A DNA stretch of 64,000 nt from Reyranella sp. CPCC 100927 (GTDB taxonomy: Bacteria > Pseudomonadota > Alphaproteobacteria > Reyranellales > Reyranellaceae): assembly GCF_007859315.1 (NCBI RefSeq), contig NZ_VOHA01000003.1:372001-436000 (forward strand), written 5' to 3'. Both the position numbers and the translations under genes were made by a program. The notes beneath the pieces are model-generated. The model was not told where the DNA came from. It ran no database searches and worked only from the letters and a program-made list of their open reading frames with translations. The number at the start of each line of letters is the position of its first letter. Positions within the stretch are counted from its first letter, which is position 1. This document shows, one piece after another, positions 43,133 through 51,679 of this stretch.

Positions 43133-43969
43133 TCAGGCGAAGCGGAGCAACGGTATGGCGCTTGCCGCCAGCAGCAGGGCAAACAACCGCAGCCGCGTGA
43201 GTGGTTCTTTCAGCCAGACGACGGCGATTACAATGGCGAAGATCGCGCTCATGTCACGCAACGCGGCGGCCGGTGCGATCGCCGCGACGCTCCATACCCA
43301 CAGGATCAGCAGATAGGACGCAACGGCGGCGATCGCGATCGGCGTTGCCGTCACGGCGTGACTTGTGATGACACGCCACGGCCAGGCAACGACGTTTTGC
43401 CGCCACGCCATCGCGGCGGCGTTTGTGATCGACACGGCAAATCCGTAGGCCCATGGCGAGCCGGCGCGGCGCACGCCTTGCGCATCGCACATCACATAGG
43501 CCGCCGTCGTCACGCCGGCGATCGCGATCCAGCCCAGGGCGGCTCGCGGTACGGCGCTGTGTCCGGTATTGCCGATCGCCAGCGCCAGCAGGGATGTGGA
43601 CACCAGTCCGACGCCGATCAGTCCGGCGACGCTCAACGTCTCGCCGGACAAACCCGCTGCCAGCGGCACGACCAGCATCACCGAGAGCGCACGCACGACG
43701 GGATAGACAGTACCGAAGCCGGCCAGCTCGTAGGCCCGCAGCAGGGCCGTCACGGTCACGAGGTTCAGCGCCGTCGAGCCGGCGATCCAGATCCATGATG
43801 CGGACGCCGGCAATCCGGTCCACAGGAGGCCGGGCAGGACGATCACCGCGCTCATCACCATCTGGGCCGTCATGAGTTCCCGGGGCTGCGATCCGGCCTT
43901 GACGGCGGCATTCCAGCCGGCGTGCAGCACGGCGCTGGCGAGTGCGGCGGCAACGTGGACGTAGTCCAT
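43133..43969 (-). CDS. EamA/DMT-family transporter
   Basis: A 278-residue membrane protein with ten hydrophobic segments and two EamA halves. The first half starts VHVAAALASAVLHAGWNAAVK and ends near VSTSLLALAIG; the second half ends with SAIFAIVIAVVWLKEPLTR, a hallmark of the drug/metabolite transporter group. It is the last gene of a three-gene unit with an acetyltransferase and an XRE-cupin regulator. Amino-acid or metabolite export is the usual role. The start at 43969 lies 4 bases after the acetyltransferase stop. Confidence 0.88.
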   Translation of the reverse strand: MDYVHVAAALASAVLHAGWNAAVKAGSQPRELMTAQMVMSAVIVLPGLLWTGLPASASWIWIAGSTALNLVTVTALLRAYELAGFGTVYPVVRALSVMLVVPLAAGLSGETLSVAGLIGVGLVSTSLLALAIGNTGHSAVPRAALGWIAIAGVTTAAYVMCDAQGVRRAGSPWAYGFAVSITNAAAMAWRQNVVAWPWRVITSHAVTATPIAIAAVASYLLILWVWSVAAIAPAAALRDMSAIFAIVIAVVWLKEPLTRLRLFALLLAASAIPLLRFA

Positions 43970-43973
43970 CGGC

Positions 43974-44504
43974 TCAGGCGAGCCGGCGATAATAGACGCT
44001 GGTGGCGCAGAGCCCACCGTGCGGCCACAGGGCGTAGTCGGGAACGACACCGGCCAGGGTCCATCCCAGCCGCGCGTAGAGCCGCTCGGCATCGCTGCCG
44101 GTCGCGGTGTCGAGGACCAGCAGTGTCCTGCCGGCGGCACGTGCCGCAGCCTCCGCTGCCCGCATCAGCGCCGTGGCCACGCCGCGCCCACGGGCCCGGC
44201 GATGGACCAGCATCTTGGAAACGTCGGCACGGTGCGGCTGGTTCTCGGCGCGCGCGCAGATCACCTGGACGGTGCCGACCAAGCCGCCGGCATCGCGGGC
44301 GGCGAACAGCAATCGGTTGCCGCTGGCGATGTCAGGACGCATCTGGCGCCAGAAGTCGCAGGCCTTGTCGCGCGCCAGGGGATGCATGAAGCTGACCGAC
44401 GCGCCGCCGGCAACGCAGTCGATCAGGATATCGGCCAACTGCTCGATATCGGCATCTGCGAGAGCGGGCAGGACGCTGACAGTCATGTCGTCGGGAGAGT
44501 GCAT
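43974..44504 (-). CDS. GNAT-family N-acetyltransferase
   Basis: A 176-residue GNAT enzyme. The acetyl-CoA-binding motif is MLVHRRARGRGVATALMRAA (Arg/Gln-x-x-Gly-x-Gly/Ala form), preceded by LVGTVQVICA and followed by LLVLDTATGSDAERLYARLG. The N-terminus has an ADADIEQLADILIDCVAGGA segment. The substrate is unknown; an export or detoxification link with the adjacent transporter is plausible. ATG at 44504 or 44486 could be the start. It begins 3 bases after the XRE stop. Confidence 0.88.
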   Translation of the reverse strand: MHSPDDMTVSVLPALADADIEQLADILIDCVAGGASVSFMHPLARDKACDFWRQMRPDIASGNRLLFAARDAGGLVGTVQVICARAENQPHRADVSKMLVHRRARGRGVATALMRAAEAAARAAGRTLLVLDTATGSDAERLYARLGWTLAGVVPDYALWPHGGLCATSVYYRRLA

Positions 44505-44507
44505 GGG

Positions 44508-45089
44508 TCATCTCGGTCCGTCAGCACCCGCGACCATCACCACGGCATAGCGTGCCGGTTTGCGGGTTCGATTGCTGTACGCCGTGGGGCGATCGAGAAC
44601 GAAAGCGAGGCAGTCGCCGGCACTCAGCGCATGTCGTTGCTCTCCCACGGTGACGTCGATCTTGCCCTCGAGCACCCAGACCTGGTGATGCGGTGGCGTC
44701 TGGCGCGCCACGGTCTCGTAGGCGACGTGCGCGCCCGGCGGGAAAGTCACCTCGACGATCTGGATGGGAGTCGGGTAGCCGCTGGGCGACACGTTGCGGC
44801 GGACGTAGCCGGACGCCGGGTCGCGCCACAGGGCCTGGTCCGATCGACGTGCGATCGGCTCGGCCGGGCTGGCGGCAGGCTGGAACAAACCCGCCAAGGT
44901 GGTGTTCAGCGCCGCCGCCAGCTTCTCCAGCAGGACAGCCGTCGGACTCGTTTCGCCCCGCTCGATCAGCGAAATCATCGATCGGCTGACGCCGCTGCGG
45001 TCCGCCAACGCGTCCAGCGACATGGCGCGCTCGGCGCGCAACTGGCGCACGCGTGCCGCGATCTGCTGATTGAGATCGGGCGCGCTCAC
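44508..45089 (-). CDS. XRE-family regulator with a C-terminal cupin domain
   Basis: A 193-residue regulator. Residues 9-63 are a lambda-repressor-like helix-turn-helix (LRAERAMSLDALADRSGVSR, SMISLIERGETSPT), and about 110-185 form a cupin that may bind a small ligand (VEVTFPPGAHVAYE, HHQVWVLEGKIDVTVG, ALSAGDCLAF). It starts with GTG and heads the transporter operon. Two palindromes immediately upstream, one covering the ribosome-site region, suggest autorepression. Confidence 0.9.
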   Translation of the reverse strand: MSAPDLNQQIAARVRQLRAERAMSLDALADRSGVSRSMISLIERGETSPTAVLLEKLAAALNTTLAGLFQPAASPAEPIARRSDQALWRDPASGYVRRNVSPSGYPTPIQIVEVTFPPGAHVAYETVARQTPPHHQVWVLEGKIDVTVGEQRHALSAGDCLAFVLDRPTAYSNRTRKPARYAVVMVAGADGPR

Positions 45090-45096
45090 GGAAGAT

Positions 45097-45144
45097 CATC
45101 CATCATGATGGATGGAAAATCCAATAAATTGGATGTCGTGTCAA
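45097..45144 (-). promoter_or_regulatory. XRE promoter with double palindromic operator
   Basis: The 18-bp perfect palindrome CATCCATCATGATGGATG (45097-45114) and the near-palindrome ATCCAATAAATTGGAT (45119-45134) have centres 21 bp apart, two helical turns. On the minus strand TTGACA (45144-45139) is upstream of both, so the second palindrome fills the promoter spacer and the first overlaps the transcription start and leader. Confidence 0.65.
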
Positions 45145-45178
45145 TATCCGGCCACGCCACACCGTGGTTGGACGCGCT

Positions 45179-46030
45179 TCACTTGATCTCGGCGCCGATA
45201 TGCTCCGCCAGGTGCCGTACCGCGTGAACGTTGCGCCGTGTTGCATTCCGTGGGTCAGCAGGCACGTGCGTTTCGATCGAGGCCAGCACCTCGCGGGACT
45301 TGGTGTCGCCCAGCAGGATCGGCAACAGGCCGGCGAAATCGACATCACCCTGGCCGATCGGCACGACCTTGCCGGTCGCGATGCTGTAATCCTTCAAGTG
45401 GAGATGGTCGGTGCGCGGCGCCACGGCACGCAGGTCGCTTGGCGCTGGTGGGGCACCCCGGGTGTATACATTGCAGATGTCGACCAGCGGCCGCAGCCGG
45501 CGGTGTGCGAACGTGCCGAGCACGGCACCGAGGTCGGCGATGGTGGCGACATTGCAGACGGGTTCGTTTTCCATCTGCAGATCGACGCCATAGGTGTCGG
45601 CAAGCGCGCACAAAGCGGCGAGCGGCTCGGCCAGATCGGCCGGCGTGAAGCCATCATAGGCAAGCCAGCTGAAGATCCGCAGGCGCGTGGCGCCGAGCAT
45701 CAGGGCGATGTCGAAGGCATGCTGGAACGGATCCGGGGCGGGGCAGTTGGCAGGATCGAAGGCGAAATCGGCCTTGCCCGTGCTCGTCCTGCCCGGCGCC
45801 GGCCATTTCAGCACGGGCGATACGAAGGTCGGCACCGTGATCCGCGCCTTGTGGATGCGCGCGGCGATCGCGGCGACCTCATCCAGCGTCATGCCCAGCA
45901 GATTGCGCCCCTCGACCGTACGCATTTCGAGTCGCGAGACGCCGTTCTCGGCGCAGAACGACAGCATCTCGTCCAGCGTCGGCCCGATCTCGTCGCCGAT
46001 CACCGACAGCAGCAGGCGGGGCATGATCAT
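45179..46030 (-). CDS. sugar phosphate isomerase/epimerase family TIM-barrel protein
   Basis: A 283-residue protein of the xylose-isomerase-like AP endonuclease 2 superfamily. Strand-end residues expected to bind metal include the Glu in LQMENEPVCN, the Asp in LVDICNVY, the His in HLHLKDYS and the terminal Glu in LASIETHV. GAGGAAA precedes the ATG at 46030. It could be an inosose or hydroxypyruvate isomerase or a dehydratase; the substrate cannot be called. It is divergent from the acyl-CoA ligase gene. Confidence 0.85.
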   Translation of the reverse strand: MIMPRLLLSVIGDEIGPTLDEMLSFCAENGVSRLEMRTVEGRNLLGMTLDEVAAIAARIHKARITVPTFVSPVLKWPAPGRTSTGKADFAFDPANCPAPDPFQHAFDIALMLGATRLRIFSWLAYDGFTPADLAEPLAALCALADTYGVDLQMENEPVCNVATIADLGAVLGTFAHRRLRPLVDICNVYTRGAPPAPSDLRAVAPRTDHLHLKDYSIATGKVVPIGQGDVDFAGLLPILLGDTKSREVLASIETHVPADPRNATRRNVHAVRHLAEHIGAEIK

Positions 46031-46235
46031 GGGATTTCCTCGCGGCGGGCCTTGCAGCGACCGACTATAAGGTCGGCGTCGAAGCGACGCCATGCATCCT
46101 CTGAACCCGGCGAGTCATGCTTTACGTGCAGTCGTTGCATGCAGGTTGGTGCCTCCATATCGGACCCCCGATCGTCCCACACTCGGTGTCCATATAAGGC
46201 GAAACTGACACAGGGACGGGAGGAGACACGGGGCA

Positions 46236-47876
46236 ATGGAGTGGTATCCCAAACGCCGCTTCGGCGACTTGCCGCGAGACGCCGCGGCGCGGTTGCCGGA
46301 AGCGGAGGCCTTGGTGTTCGACAAGGCCCGCTATACGTTCCGCGACCTGTCAACCCGTGTCGATGATGCCGCGAAGCGATTGATGGCGTCCGGCGTCCGG
46401 CATGGTGATCATGTCGCGCTCTGGCTGAACAACAGCGACGACTGGATTTTCATCGCCTTCGGTATCCTGAAGATCGGCGCCGTGCTGGTGCCGATCAATA
46501 CCCGGTTCCGCTCCCGCGACCTGGCGTATGTGCTCAAGCAATCCGACAGCAGCGTGCTGATCACCCACGACCGGTCAGGACCCGTCGACTATCTCGATCT
46601 GGTGCGTGAGGTGGTGGCCCTGCCCACGAGCGGCGATCGGGTCGAGGACGGCGCCTATCCGTTGTTGCGCCGCGTCATCCTGCTCGGCGAGCGGCCGCAT
46701 GCCGGCACGGCAGACTGGGCCAGCCTTGCGGATGCGGGCGCCCGGATTGCGGCTGACGATCTCGCGGCACGAGCCCAGGCGGTCGATCCCGATGCGACCG
46801 CCTTCATCATGTATACGTCGGGCACGACCGGCTTTCCCAAGGGTGTCGTGCACACCCACAGGCTGATCCGCAACGTGGAGGAACGTGCCTACCGGATGGC
46901 CATCACGCACAACGACGTGATCCTGAACTACCTGCCGCTGTTTCATGCCTTCGGCCTGTCCGAAGCGGCCTGGATGTCCCTGGTCACCGGGGCAAAACAT
47001 GTCGTCACGCGCACGTTCGATCCCGACGAGAGCCTCGACCTGATCGAGCGCGAGCGCGTCAGCATCATTCACGGCTTCGAAGCGCATATGAAGGGACTGA
47101 CCGAAGCGCAGGAGGCGCGCCCCCGTGATCTCTCGAGCCTGCGCACGGGCATCTTCGCAGCCGGCATGCTGAGCGCCACGCCTGTCGTGCGCCGCGGCGC
47201 CAGGGTGCTGGCGCCGCTCAAGAACCTCAGCGGCTTCGGCATGACCGAGACATGGCTTGGCGTCACGCTGTGTGCGCTGGACGATGACGAGACACACCGC
47301 TGCGAATCGTCGGGCTATCCCGGCCTGGGATTCGAGGTGCGCGTGATGGACAGCGAGACGGGCACTGCGGCCGGCATTGGCGTGCCGGGCGAATTGCAGG
47401 TCCGCGGCTTCAGCGTGATGCGGGAGTACTACAAGAAGCCGGCGGAGACCGCTGCCACCTTCGCCGAGGATGGCTGGCTGCGCACCGGCGATGCCGCGAT
47501 GTGGCTTGCGGATGGCTATATCCGCTTTCTCGGCCGCTACAAGGACATGCTCAAGGTCGGCGGCGAGAACGTCGATCCGATGGAAACGGAGGGCCTCCTG
47601 CTGGAGCACCCGATGGTCCACCAGGTGGCTGTCGTCGGACTGCCCGATGCGCGACTGGGCGAAGTGCCGGTGGCCTATGTCGCCTGCACGCCGGGGGCTC
47701 ATCTCGAGGCGGATGCGGTCATCGACCATTGCCGCGGCAAGGTGGCGAGCTTCAAGGTACCGCGGCACGTCATCTTCATCGACAGCTTCCCCATGACCGA
47801 ATCGGGCAAGATCCGAAAGGCCGACCTGCGCGCGGATGCCAAGAAGCGCCTGGGAACGAAGGAGACAAAGGCATGA
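46236..47876 (+). CDS. AMP-dependent acyl-CoA synthetase/ligase
   Basis: A 546-residue adenylate-forming enzyme that activates a carboxylic acid with ATP and CoA. The P-loop is YTSGTTGFPKGVVHTH near residue 190, the A5 region is FGMTETWLGVTL, the hinge LRTGDAAMWLADGYIRFLGR contains the ribose-binding Asp, and the A10 lysine is in MTESGKIRKADL. GGAGGAG stands before the ATG. It overlaps the LLM monooxygenase gene by ATGA, so the two enzymes probably act on the same acid. The acid is unknown; a medium-chain or alicyclic/aryl acid would be usual. Confidence 0.9.
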   Translation: MEWYPKRRFGDLPRDAAARLPEAEALVFDKARYTFRDLSTRVDDAAKRLMASGVRHGDHVALWLNNSDDWIFIAFGILKIGAVLVPINTRFRSRDLAYVLKQSDSSVLITHDRSGPVDYLDLVREVVALPTSGDRVEDGAYPLLRRVILLGERPHAGTADWASLADAGARIAADDLAARAQAVDPDATAFIMYTSGTTGFPKGVVHTHRLIRNVEERAYRMAITHNDVILNYLPLFHAFGLSEAAWMSLVTGAKHVVTRTFDPDESLDLIERERVSIIHGFEAHMKGLTEAQEARPRDLSSLRTGIFAAGMLSATPVVRRGARVLAPLKNLSGFGMTETWLGVTLCALDDDETHRCESSGYPGLGFEVRVMDSETGTAAGIGVPGELQVRGFSVMREYYKKPAETAATFAEDGWLRTGDAAMWLADGYIRFLGRYKDMLKVGGENVDPMETEGLLLEHPMVHQVAVVGLPDARLGEVPVAYVACTPGAHLEADAVIDHCRGKVASFKVPRHVIFIDSFPMTESGKIRKADLRADAKKRLGTKETKA

Positions 47877-48955
47877 AATTCGGTGTCACGATCGTACCGC
47901 GGATATCGGACTGGCGGCTGTTCGTCGAACTCGAGGAGATGGGATACGACTGCGCCTGGGCCGCCGATTCCCAGATGATCTACTCCGATGCCTATGCCGT
48001 GCTGGCGCTGGCGGCGGAGCACACGTCGCGTATCCGGCTGGGAACCGGCGTCTCGGTCGCGCCGACGCGGTTGGCACCGGTGACCGCGCATTCGATCGCG
48101 ACCATCAACCAGCTGGCGCCGGGGCGCACGTTCCTGGGCATCGGCACCGGCCACACCGCGATGCGCGTGATGGGCAAGGATCCGATGAAGGCCGGCGCCT
48201 TTCGTGACTATCTGCGGGTGTTGCGCGCCCTGCTGCACGGCGAGGAGGTCGACTACCCGCTCGGCGAGCAGCACAGCGACATCCGGTTCCTGCATCCCGA
48301 GGACGGCTTCATCAACGTGGATCAGCCGGTGCCGATCTATGTCGCCGCCGATGGTCCGCTGGCGCTGAAGGCCGCCGGCGCCTACGGCGATGGCCGCGTG
48401 TGTTCGCACAACCAGACCAAGGCGCGCCTGCAGAAGAGCATGGAGGTGATGCAGTCGGGTGCGACCGCCGTCGGTCGGACGTTGCCGACAGACTTCCATA
48501 CCGCGTCACTGGGCTATGCCTGCGTGCTGCAACCCGGCGAGAAGATGACGTCGGACCGGGTGATCGACGAGATCGGATCAATGGCGGCCGCCACGCTGCA
48601 CTACTGGTGGGAGCTCTACCAGATGAACGGCGATACCAGCACCGTCGCGGGGCGTTGCCGTGATCTGTGGGCTGAATATCTCGACTTCACGGAGAAGATG
48701 GAAACGCCGCCGGCCAAGCGCTACCAGCAGGTCCATCGTGGGCACTGCGCCTTCCTGCCGCCGGAAGAGCGGCGTTTCATCACCGAGGATTTGATTCGGT
48801 CGACCGGCGGCCTGGTCGGGACACCCGACGAGATCATCGCCATGCTGCGCGAGCGCGAGGCAATGGGACTGACCGAGATCACGCTGTTGCCGGCCATGGC
48901 GACTGCCCGCCGCAATCTGCGGGACTTCGCCGAAAAGGTGATGGCCCGGTATTGA
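47873..48955 (+). CDS. LLM-class (F420-type) flavin-dependent oxidoreductase
   Basis: A 360-residue luciferase-like monooxygenase or F420-dependent reductase. The start KFGVTIVPRISDWRLFVELE, RIRLGTGVSVAPTRLAPVTA and the GRTFLGIGTGHTAM segment are characteristic, and PVPIYVAADGPLALKAAG matches the F420-dependent branch. It is translationally coupled to the acyl-CoA ligase. It converges on treY with only 9 bases between the stops. A role in oxidising the CoA-activated acid is a guess. Confidence 0.85.
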   Translation: MKFGVTIVPRISDWRLFVELEEMGYDCAWAADSQMIYSDAYAVLALAAEHTSRIRLGTGVSVAPTRLAPVTAHSIATINQLAPGRTFLGIGTGHTAMRVMGKDPMKAGAFRDYLRVLRALLHGEEVDYPLGEQHSDIRFLHPEDGFINVDQPVPIYVAADGPLALKAAGAYGDGRVCSHNQTKARLQKSMEVMQSGATAVGRTLPTDFHTASLGYACVLQPGEKMTSDRVIDEIGSMAAATLHYWWELYQMNGDTSTVAGRCRDLWAEYLDFTEKMETPPAKRYQQVHRGHCAFLPPEERRFITEDLIRSTGGLVGTPDEIIAMLREREAMGLTEITLLPAMATARRNLRDFAEKVMARY

Positions 48956-48964
48956 CCGCTACGG

Positions 48965-51679
48965 TCATTCCGGTTCGAGAACCGCCATCGGCAATGCGGC
49001 AAGGACGTCATTCAGCCTCAAGCGATTTGTCTCGGCATGAAGGGAGCTGCCCGTCAGTACGTTGCGCCAGCGGGTGGTTCGCAATGATCCGGGCAGGTCG
49101 ACGTGAGTGTCCTGCCACAAAGCCGCGTCTATGAGCGGTCTCTCGAGGCTGGGCTGCAGGCGCAAGGGCAACCGGGTCGCCAGCACGATGACAGTGTCGG
49201 TGCCGTGCTGGCGCGCGAATCCCAGCACGTGAGCTGCGCACGGCCCTTTTGCCGATAGCGGGCTATAGCTGCCTTCGGCGAACACCACCGGTCGGCGCTG
49301 CCGCAGGCGAAGCATATCGGCGATCAGGCGTTGCTTGACGGCGCCGTCGTGCCATGTCGCGAGCAGCTCGGCACACGTCGCATCGCGCGCCAGCATCGCT
49401 TGCCGGACATTGAAGTCGACGGGCCGGCGATTGTCGGGATCCACCATGCTGAAGTCCCACAGCTCGGTGCCCTGGTAGAGGTCGGGAACGCCGGGGACGG
49501 TGACGCGCAGCAGTGCCTGTACAAGGCCGTTGAGCGCGCCGGCCGCCGCGATGCGGCCCACGAATCCCTGTAGGCTGTGGCGGAAGGGCGTGGATTCGCC
49601 CAGCGCGCGCATCACGAACTGGCGGCAGGCGTCCTCGTAGGGACGGTTCGGCGCTCGCCATGACGTCTGGCGCTTGGCTTCGCGCAGCGCCTTTTGCTGC
49701 CATGCCGCCAGCCGCTCGGCAAACGAGAGGACACCGGCCTGGTCGTCAGCGCTCAGGTCGAGCGGCCAACCGCCGGCCATCATCTGGTACAGCATGAACG
49801 CGTCCGCGGCGTCGGGGGCATCTTCGGTGCCGACCCGGGTGCGCAGTGGAGCGTTCATCGCCGTCCACGCCTGCACGGCTTGCGCCCATGCCTGCGGGAT
49901 TTCGCTGAGAACGGCGAGGCGGGCCCGCAGATCCTCACCCCGCTTGTGGTCATGGGTTGCTGTTGCCAGCATGGCGGCCGGAAATGCCTGCAGGCGCTGC
50001 CGGCAGGACGCGTGGAACTGGTCCGGCGACAGCGCGAACTGTGCTGGCGAGGCACCGACGTCGTTGCGCGACAGCAGCCGGCCATAGCGATAGAAGGCCG
50101 TGTCCTCGACGGCCTTGGCCGTCAGAGGCGCCGAGAGGTGCTGCAGCCGCGCTGCCAGACGCTGCTGGGTCAGGGCGCGTGCGACAAGAATAAGGGCCCG
50201 CCGCTGCGATACCGGCAGATCCAAACGGGCCTTGCGCAGGGTCGCGGCCAGTACCGCTCTGTCGGGCGCATCAAGGTTATTGCCGTACAGGCGATAGACC
50301 GGCAGATGGACCAGAAACCGCAGCAGCGCTTGCCGCAGGGCGCCCGACGGCGTGTCGCGCCATTGGAAATCGTGATCGGCCATCGCGTCCAGCGCGTCAC
50401 ACGCCGCGGCGAATGCGCCACTGAACGACGTCGCCAGGACGTCCGGCTTGGCAGCGTGTGCCACGTCGTCGAAGGCGGCCGTGCTGCCGCTGACGTCTTG
50501 CCACAAGGTGGTCAGAGCGTTTTCGCCGTCAGGGGCATGCTGGACAGCCGACACGTCGTTCATGAAGTCGTAGCCGCTGGTGCCGTCCGTTCGCCACGAC
50601 GCCCGCAAGCGTTCGTCGGGCGCCAGGATCTTTTCGACAATGACGTAAGGCGACCCGGACGGCGCACCGGCGGGCCGGTGCGCCGTCCGGGCCTCCAGGG
50701 ATCTGCGGAGCCGGCGGCAATAGCCACCGGGATCGGTAAGCCCGTCGACGTGATCGACGCGCACGCCATCGATCAGGCCGTCGGCGTAGAGCTGCAGGAT
50801 CAGGGCGTGGGTGGCGTCGAAGACTTCCTGGCGTTCGATCCGAAGCGCCGCCAGATCGTTGACATCGAAGAACCGGCGCCAGTTGATGCGGTCCGCCGCC
50901 GATCCCCACCAGCTCAGCTGGTAGTATTGGCGCTCCAGCAGCGTATGCAGGCGCTGGCGCCCGTCGGCATGGCTGGCGTCGTGCGCTTCGATCACCGCAG
51001 CCATGGCATCGGCGTCGCGCTGGCGGAGGGTATGACGCAACCGTGTCGCCGTATCACCGTCGGGAGTCTGGCGCGACGCGAACGCATCGCTGAAGGTATC
51101 GGCGAGATGGCGGAAGGACGCGTGACGTCCCAGCAGATCAGCATACGATGCGAGATTGATCGGAAAGCGGTGGTGGTAGTAGGCGGCAAAGAACCGTCCG
51201 TCCGTCGGATCGAATCGCAGCGCGATGTCGCCCCGCTCGAGACAGGTGCCGTAGGACTCACCCAGAAACGGTGCCAGCACCTTGCCGTGCAAGGTCGGTG
51301 TTCGCGGCTTCCAGTCGATGTCGAAAAACCGGGCGTAGCGGCTGTGCGGTCCCCATTCCAGCACGTCGAGCCACCAGGTATTGTCATCGCCGCCCACGGC
51401 CATGTGGTTGGGCACGATGTCGAGGATCAGGCCCGTGTTTCTCGACCGAAGCGCGGTCACGAGGCGCTGCAGGGCGTCGTAGCCACCCAGTTCCGGATTG
51501 ATATGGGTATGGTCGACGATGTCGTAGCCGTGCAGCGATCCGCTGCGCGCCGTCATCAGGGGCGAGGCATAGATGTGGCTCAACCCCAGATCGGCGAAAT
51601 AGGGAACGAGGCCCAGCGCGTCGTCGAGCGTGAAGCCGCGGTGGAACTGCAGCCGTACGGTTGCGCGAGGCCGCATCAT
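48965..51679 (-). CDS. treY: malto-oligosyltrehalose synthase
   Basis: A 904-residue GH13 enzyme that turns the reducing end of maltodextrin into a trehalose unit. The family-specific start TVRLQFHRGFTLDDALGLVP, SHIYASPLMTARSGSLHGYD and the nucleophile Asp in DGVRVDHVDGLTDPGGY (about residue 307) are clear, as are VEKILAPDERLR with the acid/base Glu and the THDHKRGEDLRARLA box. Length is normal for TreY. The start ATG overlaps the malQ stop (ATGA). It is the last gene of the glycogen/trehalose operon. Confidence 0.96.
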   Translation of the reverse strand: MMRPRATVRLQFHRGFTLDDALGLVPYFADLGLSHIYASPLMTARSGSLHGYDIVDHTHINPELGGYDALQRLVTALRSRNTGLILDIVPNHMAVGGDDNTWWLDVLEWGPHSRYARFFDIDWKPRTPTLHGKVLAPFLGESYGTCLERGDIALRFDPTDGRFFAAYYHHRFPINLASYADLLGRHASFRHLADTFSDAFASRQTPDGDTATRLRHTLRQRDADAMAAVIEAHDASHADGRQRLHTLLERQYYQLSWWGSAADRINWRRFFDVNDLAALRIERQEVFDATHALILQLYADGLIDGVRVDHVDGLTDPGGYCRRLRRSLEARTAHRPAGAPSGSPYVIVEKILAPDERLRASWRTDGTSGYDFMNDVSAVQHAPDGENALTTLWQDVSGSTAAFDDVAHAAKPDVLATSFSGAFAAACDALDAMADHDFQWRDTPSGALRQALLRFLVHLPVYRLYGNNLDAPDRAVLAATLRKARLDLPVSQRRALILVARALTQQRLAARLQHLSAPLTAKAVEDTAFYRYGRLLSRNDVGASPAQFALSPDQFHASCRQRLQAFPAAMLATATHDHKRGEDLRARLAVLSEIPQAWAQAVQAWTAMNAPLRTRVGTEDAPDAADAFMLYQMMAGGWPLDLSADDQAGVLSFAERLAAWQQKALREAKRQTSWRAPNRPYEDACRQFVMRALGESTPFRHSLQGFVGRIAAAGALNGLVQALLRVTVPGVPDLYQGTELWDFSMVDPDNRRPVDFNVRQAMLARDATCAELLATWHDGAVKQRLIADMLRLRQRRPVVFAEGSYSPLSAKGPCAAHVLGFARQHGTDTVIVLATRLPLRLQPSLERPLIDAALWQDTHVDLPGSLRTTRWRNVLTGSSLHAETNRLRLNDVLAALPMAVLEPE

